Shown here: positions 36,656 through 45,144 of the stretch, in pieces
Layout: every line of letters begins with the position of its first letter
Numbering within the stretch: position 1 is the first letter of the stretch
Origin: Lachancea mirantina
Lineage: Eukaryota; Ascomycota; Saccharomycetes; Saccharomycetales; Saccharomycetaceae
DNA length: 64,000 nucleotides
NCBI GenBank assembly: GCA_900074745.1
Contig: LT598463.1
Span: 594,996 to 658,995, forward strand
Direction of reading: 5' to 3'
The notes under the pieces: model-generated
The model's input: the letters and a program-made list of their open reading frames with translations, nothing else
What the model was told of the DNA's origin: nothing
Database searches by the model: none
Translations under genes and position numbers: made by a program

Positions 36656-37921
36656 ATGGCTACTCAGTCACAGCATGTGGTCGGAATCCATTATGCGGTG
36701 GGTCCCAAGATCGGCGAAGGTAGTTTTGGAGTGATTTTCGAAGGCGAAAACGTGCTTAACAACTCGTCAACGCCCGTGGCAATCAAATTCGAACCTAGAC
36801 GTACAGAGGCTCCACAATTGCGAGACGAGTTTCGAGCTTACAAGATCTTGAATGGCATACCGGGTATCCCCCGGGCTTACTACTTTGGTCAAGAAGGTAT
36901 GCACAATGTGCTTATTATTGATCTTTTGGGACCCTCTTTGGAGGATTTGTTCGAATGGTGTGGTCGAAAGTTTTCGGTCAAAACCACTTGTCTAGTGGCC
37001 AAACAGATGATTTCACGGGTAAAGTCTATTCACGACCGAGATCTTATCTATCGCGATATCAAACCTGACAATTTCTTGATCGCGGAGTATCAACGGGAAC
37101 GTGGGCATGGGCAAATAGTTAAAAGTTGTGCCGCAACGGCCGAAGGGAACCCCAATTTGATATATGTGGTCGATTTCGGTATGGCCAAACAGTTTCGGGA
37201 TCCACGTACCAAGCAGCATATCCCTTATAAAGAACGCAAGTCTCTCAGTGGTACAGCACGGTACATGTCGATCAATACGCATTTTGGACGTGAACAGTCA
37301 CGCAGGGACGACTTGGAGTCCTTGGGACACGTTTTCTTCTACTTTTTACGCGGATATTTGCCCTGGCAGGGCCTGAAAGTCGCCAACACGAAACTCAAAT
37401 ACGAAAAAATTGGTCTTACCAAACAAAAACTTCGACCCGAGGATTTGCTCCAGCAGGGCATTCCCGAGCAATTTGCAACTTATCTGGCTTACTGTCGTGC
37501 CCTGCGGTTCGAACAAGAACCCGATTACGACTATTTACTTTCGCTGATGGACGAAATATTACAAGAACGGGGCCTCGAAGACGATAACTATTATGATTGG
37601 ATGGATTTGAACGATGGACAAGGTTGGAATATTCAAGTAAACCGTAGAGCTAATTTGCACGGTTACGGGAACCCGACACCACGTACGTCTCAGGGCGCAA
37701 GACGCACGAACCCGCATGCACGTCGAGACTCGTACTCTAAGGCGCAACGACTCAGAACTCATATGAATATAACAACTGCAAACAAAGACAAAAATTCGCC
37801 AGTGATTCAAAGCTACGATTCTATGGGCCAACGTCACGGTGGTCGTGCCGGAAGTCAGCTGCCGGAGACTGACTCCCTAGAGGAGGAAGGGTGTTTCAAG
37901 AAGTTATGTTGCTGGTGCTAA
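36656..37921 (+). CDS. YCK3: Vacuolar casein kinase I YCK3
   Basis: 421 residues (524 in S. cerevisiae). It starts with SQHVVGIHYAVGPKIGEGSFGVIFEGENVL, close to Yck3, and has VAIKFEPR, the catalytic loop YRDIKPDNFL, VDFGMAKQFRDP and the CK1 signature SLSGTARYMSINTHFGREQSRRDDLESLGHV. After the domain (about residue 300) the tail is short and ends in CFKKLCCWC, a cysteine cluster for palmitoylation that targets Yck3 to the vacuole, here less Cys-rich than the S. cerevisiae end. Yck3 phosphorylates Vps41 and other fusion factors. Followed by DSE1 and RSP5, as in YER123-125. Confidence 0.96.
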   Translation: MATQSQHVVGIHYAVGPKIGEGSFGVIFEGENVLNNSSTPVAIKFEPRRTEAPQLRDEFRAYKILNGIPGIPRAYYFGQEGMHNVLIIDLLGPSLEDLFEWCGRKFSVKTTCLVAKQMISRVKSIHDRDLIYRDIKPDNFLIAEYQRERGHGQIVKSCAATAEGNPNLIYVVDFGMAKQFRDPRTKQHIPYKERKSLSGTARYMSINTHFGREQSRRDDLESLGHVFFYFLRGYLPWQGLKVANTKLKYEKIGLTKQKLRPEDLLQQGIPEQFATYLAYCRALRFEQEPDYDYLLSLMDEILQERGLEDDNYYDWMDLNDGQGWNIQVNRRANLHGYGNPTPRTSQGARRTNPHARRDSYSKAQRLRTHMNITTANKDKNSPVIQSYDSMGQRHGGRAGSQLPETDSLEEEGCFKKLCCWC

Positions 37922-38093
37922 ATACGCACCTTCCCTCAGAAGTAAACCTCGACGGCCGGGCTGTCCGTTTTTTGGCATATTTTTTAGATAGCACACGCTG
38001 AGCGTGTCCGAATGGTAATTCTCCTATGTAATACTATTTCTTACAGCATGAGTTGAATTTAGAGCAGAAGCCATGTATGTTTACTTTGAGAGA

Positions 38094-39761
38094 TTATACA
38101 AGGATGTCTACATTCAATATGGAAGTTTGGTCATAAATTGTGGAACCACTGAGTAAATTGTCCGTCAAAGAATAGAGACTTGGATTATGAGCCTTGTGGC
38201 CTCGGGGACTGTTTACTTTGGAACCTTGAGTGTTCTGAACCGGAGTTTGAAATTCCCACATATCGACTGTTCCATCGGAAGTTTCTTCCCATGTTGACCC
38301 CAAGGAATCCTGATGCAGTGTCGTGTCAGAATCGGCTGCCTCACCAGTGGAATAATGCGTATATGAAGCGCTTTCAGGTTGTTTCTGTGAAACTGGGATC
38401 GAAATTGGTCTTTCGACCTCTCTTATCGAATGTAACCCTAATTCGACCGAATCCAATGTTATTAAAGATCCGTCATCAGTCGTGCTCAAGAAATTAGAAC
38501 ATCTGGCATGTCCGATCGTGTTCTCCCTGTCACGACTAATGTGAGATGAATCGGGTGTCACGACAATGTTACCACATTGCTTGAGCTCACTGATCTTTTC
38601 ACTCAATATTGATTGGAAACCATTTGCCAACCGGCACTCTGAAACATTCTCCAGATTCGTCAGGTCCCATGCTATTGCATAGCCCTGATCGTCGCCGGTA
38701 TAAAGTCGTTTCAACTCGGAATGGTATTGAAGCGAATTGATGGAACCCTTATGGCCCTTGATAGTGCATTTGGCACCTGGAGCTCGAACATCCCAGAGTT
38801 TTACGCAATTTCCCACTGTATTGGCGATCGTGTATTCGTCTAGCCATGTGCATCGAGTCGATTTGGAATGATTTGTCGAGTCGCCAATATCGGGTGAATA
38901 CAAGTTGCCATAGCCTTGTCCACTTCTAAGATCCAGCAAGGAAATACCATTCTCACCAAATCTCGATCCAACAAGGGACAATAAGTGAGGATTGCTTACG
39001 TGGTGTGCAGCGGCTTCTAATCCGTTAAAACTTTGCAAATACAGAGGTGAACGGTGGTGATTGAGGTCGTAAATGAAAACAGTTTCGTTCACAATGGACA
39101 TAAACCCTTGATCGTTCCAAGGTTGTAATTGCCGAATCGGTAAAGATCTTTTTGTTCTAAGCCAAGCGTCCAGCGATTGTTGATTCGTAGATTTAAGGTA
39201 CTTGCCATGATTGAATCTTTTCACAATTTTAGCGTTCCCTTCCGTTGCCGATGTTGTTATCAGGTCCACGTACCCGTCCTGATTACCTGTCAGGATCATG
39301 CAATCGTCGTTTTGGCTAAATTTTGTGCTTGTAGACTTGAAGCTGTCCGGCAGCAGGCAGGTCACGATGGGCGGTTTATCTGGCACACTGATGACTTGCA
39401 AAGTACGCAGTGTGCTTTTGCTACTTCCCTGGTTGAGTTCATACAGTTTTAAGTTTTCGGTGGAGTTTGAATTTGAGACCAAGATTTTGTCTTCTAAACA
39501 CGACAACGAAGTGACGCGGGAACCAATGGGGGCATTTACACCCCAGTATTCGCTTTGCAATTGTTGGGTTGTATAATAATCGTTCATATCACTGGATGCC
39601 TTTCTGAGCAAAGGGGAACCGAGTCGCGCGACGTTATTCTGCCAGGATTTCCGATGCGTGCCAATTCCAAGTGATTTCGAATTTGGCCGGCTTTCGCTTT
39701 TTTTAACGAATATGGCAGGCTGCCGAAACACATTTGCAGGCTGGTAATAGGTCTCGTTCAT
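38094..39761 (-). CDS. DSE1: Daughter-specific WD40 protein DSE1
   Basis: 555 residues from ATG 39761 (573 in S. cerevisiae); 11 codons of upstream frame have no ATG. The N-terminal VFRQPAIFVKK matches Dse1. WD-type repeats are visible, for example VKLWDVRAPGAKCTIKGHKGSINSLQYHSELKRLYTGDDQGYAIAWDL at about 325-375. Dse1 is made in daughter cells after cytokinesis, contributes to cell separation and binds G-beta. Two forkhead/Ace2-type site pairs lie upstream, in line with Ace2 control. Confidence 0.92.
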   Translation of the reverse strand: MNETYYQPANVFRQPAIFVKKSESRPNSKSLGIGTHRKSWQNNVARLGSPLLRKASSDMNDYYTTQQLQSEYWGVNAPIGSRVTSLSCLEDKILVSNSNSTENLKLYELNQGSSKSTLRTLQVISVPDKPPIVTCLLPDSFKSTSTKFSQNDDCMILTGNQDGYVDLITTSATEGNAKIVKRFNHGKYLKSTNQQSLDAWLRTKRSLPIRQLQPWNDQGFMSIVNETVFIYDLNHHRSPLYLQSFNGLEAAAHHVSNPHLLSLVGSRFGENGISLLDLRSGQGYGNLYSPDIGDSTNHSKSTRCTWLDEYTIANTVGNCVKLWDVRAPGAKCTIKGHKGSINSLQYHSELKRLYTGDDQGYAIAWDLTNLENVSECRLANGFQSILSEKISELKQCGNIVVTPDSSHISRDRENTIGHARCSNFLSTTDDGSLITLDSVELGLHSIREVERPISIPVSQKQPESASYTHYSTGEAADSDTTLHQDSLGSTWEETSDGTVDMWEFQTPVQNTQGSKVNSPRGHKAHNPSLYSLTDNLLSGSTIYDQTSILNVDILV

Positions 39762-39875
39762 GAATGAATATTGTTCTTGATGTTCACAAGACAATTCTCA
39801 GTGGACTGTCTTTGGGGAATTGGAACCAGTTTTCGATATTTTATATTTTAACAGGTTCAGGGCAAACATGACCTG

Positions 39876-39893
39876 GTAAACACGACACCAGCA
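39876..39893 (+). promoter_or_regulatory. Forkhead + Ace2-type site pair upstream of DSE1
   Basis: GTAAACA at 39876-39882 and ACCAGCA at 39887-39893, four bases apart, 115-132 bp before the DSE1 ATG. Another forkhead-like GCAAACA lies just to the left, at 39862-39868. Confidence 0.55.
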
Positions 39894-39989
39894 ATTCCAG
39901 GACATGCCATTTACATCTCTGACGTCTTTTTCTATGTCCAATCCTCACTTTCTCACCAACTTTTCTGTGTTTGTTTGTATTCTTTTCTA

Positions 39990-40008
39990 AATGTAAATAA
40001 ACCAGCCC
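39990..40008 (+). promoter_or_regulatory. Composite forkhead + Ace2-type element upstream of DSE1
   Basis: AATGTAAATAAACCAGCCC is identical to the SCW11 element at 3301-3319 except for one base, and that base is the Y of the forkhead consensus GTAAAYA. About 230 bp before the DSE1 ATG. Confidence 0.6.
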
Positions 40009-40499
40009 TCTCATCACAGCATGCAAAAAAAAACATCAAACAAACCAAGAAGTCGTAAAAAGGCTTCAAGCCTCAAAGTCATGCAAAATTCAATCTATTA
40101 CTAACCTTTGAGAGAGCCGATTAGGGCCTTTTCGGCGACGAAATGGGCAGACTCATCTTATTTTCCTCCGCTTCGAGAAGGCCTTTAAAGTTCCTCGAAG
40201 TTGCCCAAATTTAAAGGCTTCTGGGAAGAGTGTTGATGTCATTGATTACGAAATTCCTGCCAATAGGGAAAATTTTTAGCGCAATTGACAAGGAACTATC
40301 TTACCCAAGTTCTTCAAGAACTTAAAACATCGGAGATCTATAAAGGCATCAAAGGTTCAAAGAGACACAGCTTAGGCCATCACCTGTGTTTTTTGTGTGG
40401 GGAAACGTGACAAGACGCGAATCCTAGGCAGGTCTAAACTCCCCGAAATTTGGTGAATTAAGTGATTTATAATTAGGGGCTAAACAAGGAACTGGCAAG

Positions 40500-42908
40500 A
40501 TGTCGCAGATTACGGTGAAGCTTGTTGCAGCAGAGTCGTTGTACAAGAGAGATGTGTTTCGGTCTCCGGATCCGTTTGCTGTCGTTACGGTTGACGGATC
40601 ACAGACGAAATCGACAGCAGCAGCGAAGAAAACGTTGAATCCGTATTGGAACGAAACGTTTACGTTTCCGGGAGTCAATGAAAACGGTATTTTGACAATC
40701 CAGGTTTTCGACCAGAAAAAGTTCAAGAAGAAGGATCAAGGGTTTTTGGGCGTGGTTAACGTGCGCCTTGGTGACGTTTTGGGCCATTTGGATGAGGATA
40801 CCGTTGGGGGTGGACGTAGAGAAGAAACTATAACGCGGGATTTGAAACGATCGAACGATGGAATGGCTGTGAGTGGACGATTGATTTTGGTTCTCACGTC
40901 AACGGGTGGGAGCGGTGGAAGTGGTGCTCGTAGAGCGTCAGGTCATAGAAATGGTGCCAGTGCCGATAACACCGCGACCACGACGCGGACCGCAACTACT
41001 ACGGCGGGCTCGACCTCGACGTCAGTCGCAACCCCTTCAAGCCACCAGGCAAGTCCATCTGCACAAATGGTGGCCAACACGCTTCAAAGTGGGAACACCA
41101 ATGTGACTGGTTCAAGTGGATCCACCAGACAATACTCCTCTTTTGAGGATCAATACGGCAGACTTCCCCCAGGATGGGAAAGAAGGACGGATAATTTCGG
41201 GCGTACTTACTACGTTGATCACAACACTAGAACCACTACATGGAAGAGACCAACTTTGGATCAAACCGAGACTGAACGAGGCGACCAAATGAACGTTAAC
41301 ACTGAATTGGAACGCAGACAACATCGCGGTAGAACTTTGCCGGGCGGTACCAGCTCGGATAGCTCCTCTGCAGTCACAGTGCGAACGGGCAACACATCCA
41401 CGACACCAGCTGTAAACGGTGCCGCAGCAGCAGCTTTCGCTTCTACTGGAGCCACGACATCTGGCCTGGGCGAATTACCTCCTGGATGGGAACAAAGATA
41501 TACACCAGAAGGTCGGGCCTATTTTGTGGATCATAACACCAGAACGACCACCTGGGTTGATCCTCGTAGGCAACAGTACATTAGGACGTACGGTCCTACC
41601 AATACCACCATTCAACAACAACCTGTGTCTCAGTTAGGGCCTTTGCCATCTGGCTGGGAAATGAGATTAACGAACACGGCACGCGTGTACTTTGTTGATC
41701 ATAATACCAAAACTACAACTTGGGATGACCCTCGTTTACCTTCGTCGCTGGATCAAAATGTTCCTCAATATAAACGTGATTTCAGGAGAAAGGTGATTTA
41801 CTTCAGGTCTCAACCGGCGCTGAGGATTTTGCCAGGCCAATGCCATATCAAGGTCCGCAGGAAAAACATCTTTGAAGACGCCTATCAGGAGATAATGAGA
41901 CAAACTCCGGAAGATTTGAAAAAGAGATTGATGATCAAATTCGATGGAGAAGAAGGTTTGGATTATGGTGGTGTTTCAAGAGAATTCTTCTTCTTGTTGT
42001 CTCATGAGATGTTCAACCCATTTTACTGCCTATTCGAATATTCCGCTCATGACAATTATACTATTCAGATAAACCCCAACAGTGGTATAAATCCGGAGCA
42101 TCTCAATTATTTTAAGTTCATCGGAAGGGTAGTGGGATTGGGTGTTTTCCACAGAAGATTTTTGGATGCCTTTTTCGTGGGCGCCCTTTACAAAATGATG
42201 TTACACAAGAAAGTTGTTTTGCAGGATATGGAAGGTGTTGACGCTGAGGTTCACAATTCTTTAAAATGGATTTTAGAGAACAGTATAGATGGCGTTTTAG
42301 ACTTGACGTTCAGCGCAGACGATGAAAGGTTTGGTGAGGTCGTGACAGTGGACCTTAAGCCCAATGGACGCGATTTGGAAGTCACAGATGAAAACAAAAA
42401 AGAATACGTGGATCTATTCACACAATGGAAAATCGCCAATCGTGTCGAAGAACAATTTAAAGCTTTTATGGACGGTTTTAATGAACTCATTCCTGAAGAT
42501 CTTGTAAATGTGTTTGATGAAAGGGAATTGGAATTACTCATTGGTGGGATTGCTGAAATTGACGTAGAAGATTGGAAAAAACATACCGATTACCGTGGCT
42601 ACCAGGAATCTGACGAGACGGTCAAGTGGTTCTGGAAAATCATCTCCGAATGGGATAATGAACAGAAAGCACGGTTGTTACAGTTTACGACAGGTACTTC
42701 TCGTATCCCAGTTAATGGATTTAAAGATTTACAGGGCTCTGATGGTCCAAGAAGGTTTACGATAGAAAAAGCCGGTGAAGTACAACAACTTCCAAAGTCT
42801 CACACTTGCTTTAATAGGGTTGATTTACCCCCTTATGCCGATTACGAATCTTTGAAACAAAAGCTAACCTTAGCAGTGGAAGAGACAATTGGTTTCGGGC
42901 AGGAATAA
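40500..42908 (+). CDS. RSP5: HECT-type E3 ubiquitin ligase RSP5
   Basis: 802 residues (809 in S. cerevisiae). An N-terminal C2 domain (about 1-135) is followed by a Ser/Thr/Gly linker and three WW domains, each with LP-x-GWE...YFVDHN-T-TTTW (about 220-250, 324-354, 380-410). The HECT domain spans about 440-802 with the catalytic cysteine at 770 in [13 protein letters not shown]. Rsp5 is the sole NEDD4-type ligase of yeast; it ubiquitinates plasma-membrane transporters with arrestin adaptors through PY motifs, and acts in endosomal sorting and on Spt23/Mga2. The gene is essential in S. cerevisiae. Confidence 0.98.
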   Translation: MSQITVKLVAAESLYKRDVFRSPDPFAVVTVDGSQTKSTAAAKKTLNPYWNETFTFPGVNENGILTIQVFDQKKFKKKDQGFLGVVNVRLGDVLGHLDEDTVGGGRREETITRDLKRSNDGMAVSGRLILVLTSTGGSGGSGARRASGHRNGASADNTATTTRTATTTAGSTSTSVATPSSHQASPSAQMVANTLQSGNTNVTGSSGSTRQYSSFEDQYGRLPPGWERRTDNFGRTYYVDHNTRTTTWKRPTLDQTETERGDQMNVNTELERRQHRGRTLPGGTSSDSSSAVTVRTGNTSTTPAVNGAAAAAFASTGATTSGLGELPPGWEQRYTPEGRAYFVDHNTRTTTWVDPRRQQYIRTYGPTNTTIQQQPVSQLGPLPSGWEMRLTNTARVYFVDHNTKTTTWDDPRLPSSLDQNVPQYKRDFRRKVIYFRSQPALRILPGQCHIKVRRKNIFEDAYQEIMRQTPEDLKKRLMIKFDGEEGLDYGGVSREFFFLLSHEMFNPFYCLFEYSAHDNYTIQINPNSGINPEHLNYFKFIGRVVGLGVFHRRFLDAFFVGALYKMMLHKKVVLQDMEGVDAEVHNSLKWILENSIDGVLDLTFSADDERFGEVVTVDLKPNGRDLEVTDENKKEYVDLFTQWKIANRVEEQFKAFMDGFNELIPEDLVNVFDERELELLIGGIAEIDVEDWKKHTDYRGYQESDETVKWFWKIISEWDNEQKARLLQFTTGTSRIPVNGFKDLQGSDGPRRFTIEKAGEVQQLPKSHTCFNRVDLPPYADYESLKQKLTLAVEETIGFGQE

Positions 42909-43093
42909 TCATATCTTTCAAATTTTATGAATATATCATCATCTCTCATATGTATCTGGAAAAAGTAGGTCATTTTCTGAGATTGCTCTAACTTGACATG
43001 ATCAGACAATGACCAGATAATTTTAGAGAGATTTTCATTTTGTCATTTATATAGTTGTTAACTTACTTAGAAGCACAGTTTAGAGGCTTATCT

Positions 43094-43105
43094 ATGGAGT
43101 CATGA
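43094..43105 (+). promoter_or_regulatory. Tiny upstream ORF overlapping the next start codon
   Basis: ATG GAG TCA TGA: a three-codon uORF whose last codons contain the start ATG of the following gene at 43102 in another frame. A ribosome that starts here ends 1-3 bases past the main ATG. It is inside the leader only if transcription starts upstream of 43094. Confidence 0.5.
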
Positions 43106-44610
43106 ACTCAAATGTACCGTCCATACCAGGCTTCTATTTCGACCCGCAGCGAAGAAGATATTTTAGAATAACGGCCAACTCTGCCGATATATCCCAAGAA
43201 CGATATAAAAAAGAGACACTGTCGAGGCAGATAACTGTCGAAAAAGTTCAAGATCGTATTGCGCGAAACCGAGAAATTGGTCACTTTAGGTATGAGCTTA
43301 TTGAGAGACATCTGTCCGACTCAATAGCTCGTTGTTTCGATTATGAACGAATAACGCATCAAACCTTAAACCAGATTCGATTAGTAGCAGACTTTGAGCA
43401 ACTGTATGATAGCATAAGGGCGTTAGATCATTACCAATATGAAATACCCAAATCTTATCAGATAAAACGGGATATTTGGTCTGATTTAAGGCCATTTTCG
43501 CTAGGAAGAATGGAAACAACCGCAAGAATAATACGTGCAGAGAGAACTGGAAGGTACATTGTTATTACGAAACAAGGGACTCTCATTAAGGTTTTGGAAA
43601 ATGGTGACTTTATAGTTCTCAAGGAAGACTTCGATTTTTCTGATCCCATGGAAGTTATCCATATTGAGGAGAATCGGTGCCGCGATGAGCTCTTGATCTG
43701 CAAACGGTCGAAAAATACGTCTCGCCTGTCTTTTGAGGTGGCAAATTTGAGTGGAGACAACATTCAAGCTTTCCAACCTTCTAGAAACGTTGTCGGTGAC
43801 TTGAACTGTGCCACTTGTCACCGTGGTAGCGTTTTGTGTGCATCTAACGGATTGTTACAGCTAGTGAAGGATGACGGCTCCACTAAAACTGTTGAAAAGC
43901 CTAAAAGTGATATCTTGTGCATCGAAATTTCGAATTTTGTAGGGTTGCCAGATCAAATACCTGGATGGTTCTGCTGCCGTAACGGGTCTTTCTATCAGTT
44001 GACAATTCAAGAGCTGACTCCAAAGTTAAAGGAGTTTAAATCTAGGCGATTGTGCCATTTCAAAGAGAGAGTCATCAGCATCATTGAAGCAGGATCCGAA
44101 CAAATTCTTTTATCGATGATTGGTACATCGCATCAAACTATTGGCCTAATTGAGAAACGGCTCATTACGGGAAAAATAATGCGAGGGCCTTCAACGCCTC
44201 ACGACCTTATACTCCAAAGGTTTGAATCGCGATTCCACAATTTGACCCGAGAGACTGAGATATTTTCAGTTGATTGCTCAGGTAGATATTTCATCTATGG
44301 TGACAAAAGAGCCAACGATGGTAGAGGTGATTTTGATTTATTCTCAACGAACTACGAAGATAATTTACTGCATGCTCAATTCGCTTTTCCGAAAGCCATC
44401 ATTTATGAGCGCATAAAAGCCATGAGCGACTGTTTTCCGGCAGATGAGTTGAAAGACATCAAAAAAATAGTTAGCGTTTGTCTAGTAAGTGGAAGAAATT
44501 CTGAAATTACGAGATGTCATAATGGTCAATTGCCTTTCAAAGCCGACATCGTTTTATTTACGGAGGATAAAAGTTCCCCCGGTTTTACCCAAAGGACAAT
44601 AAGCATATAA
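43102..44610 (+). CDS. YGL176C orthologue, DCAF4-like protein of unknown function
   Basis: 502 residues (554 in S. cerevisiae YGL176C). It opens with IPGFYFDPQRRRYFRI, the N-terminal signature shared with DCAF4-type WD40 proteins, and continues with a basic helical region and beta-rich sequence, but clear WD motifs are not visible. Identity rests on this signature and on position next to MPT5, as YGL176C lies near MPT5 (YGL178W). DCAF4 proteins elsewhere are substrate receptors of Cul4 ligases; whether that applies in yeast is unknown. The ATG at 43102 overlaps a three-codon uORF. Confidence 0.78.
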   Translation: MNSNVPSIPGFYFDPQRRRYFRITANSADISQERYKKETLSRQITVEKVQDRIARNREIGHFRYELIERHLSDSIARCFDYERITHQTLNQIRLVADFEQLYDSIRALDHYQYEIPKSYQIKRDIWSDLRPFSLGRMETTARIIRAERTGRYIVITKQGTLIKVLENGDFIVLKEDFDFSDPMEVIHIEENRCRDELLICKRSKNTSRLSFEVANLSGDNIQAFQPSRNVVGDLNCATCHRGSVLCASNGLLQLVKDDGSTKTVEKPKSDILCIEISNFVGLPDQIPGWFCCRNGSFYQLTIQELTPKLKEFKSRRLCHFKERVISIIEAGSEQILLSMIGTSHQTIGLIEKRLITGKIMRGPSTPHDLILQRFESRFHNLTRETEIFSVDCSGRYFIYGDKRANDGRGDFDLFSTNYEDNLLHAQFAFPKAIIYERIKAMSDCFPADELKDIKKIVSVCLVSGRNSEITRCHNGQLPFKADIVLFTEDKSSPGFTQRTISI

Positions 44611-45144
44611 ATATAATTAGATCAACTTCGCATCTTTACTTGGTGTAATGGTGCATCTTTAATTTACACTCAATTTTGAATTTATACTAAACAACTTAAC
44701 TTAATTTTTAGGTTGTCCTTTGGCCATCTGTAGGATCCAGCGCATAGATATCATCAAAATTTGAACAATGTCGTTTATCAAATAAACTTCATCTGCTTCA
44801 GTTTCAAGTACCTTGGCCAAAAGATCCTACTATTTCTTCCTTTCAACAATCGTTGGCTTAGGACTTCGCTTTAGCGAATATGACTGAGGTGCATTTTCAG
44901 GCTGGGTATGTCAGGTAAAGAAGGAGAGGATGTGACGAAAATAATGATGAATTGCAAGCGAATGTAAATCATTGTGAATAAACATGAAGAGTATTGAGAA
45001 CACCGCATTCGGTTCCCGGTTGTCGTTTTTTTCGGAGGGTTTTTTTAATACAACGCCAAAAACCTGGCTGTGAGGGTCGTAATGGAATGCAGACGGAAAC
45101 TTGGAAAAATGAAAAAATAGAGTATTGCTCAATTTGCAAGGTAT
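44611..45144. other. Convergent intergenic region
   Basis: 534 bp between the ends of the YGL176C orthologue and MPT5. AT-rich with TATAAATATAATT just after the first stop. A 73-codon frame (44911-45132, minus) shows no features. Nothing else seen. Confidence 0.55.

Larger units (their letters stand above)
39762..40499. promoter_or_regulatory. Divergent promoter region DSE1/RSP5
   Basis: 738 bp. The DSE1-proximal half carries two forkhead plus Ace2-type pairs (listed). The RSP5-proximal half shows only AT-rich promoter sequence. No gene seen. Confidence 0.55.
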
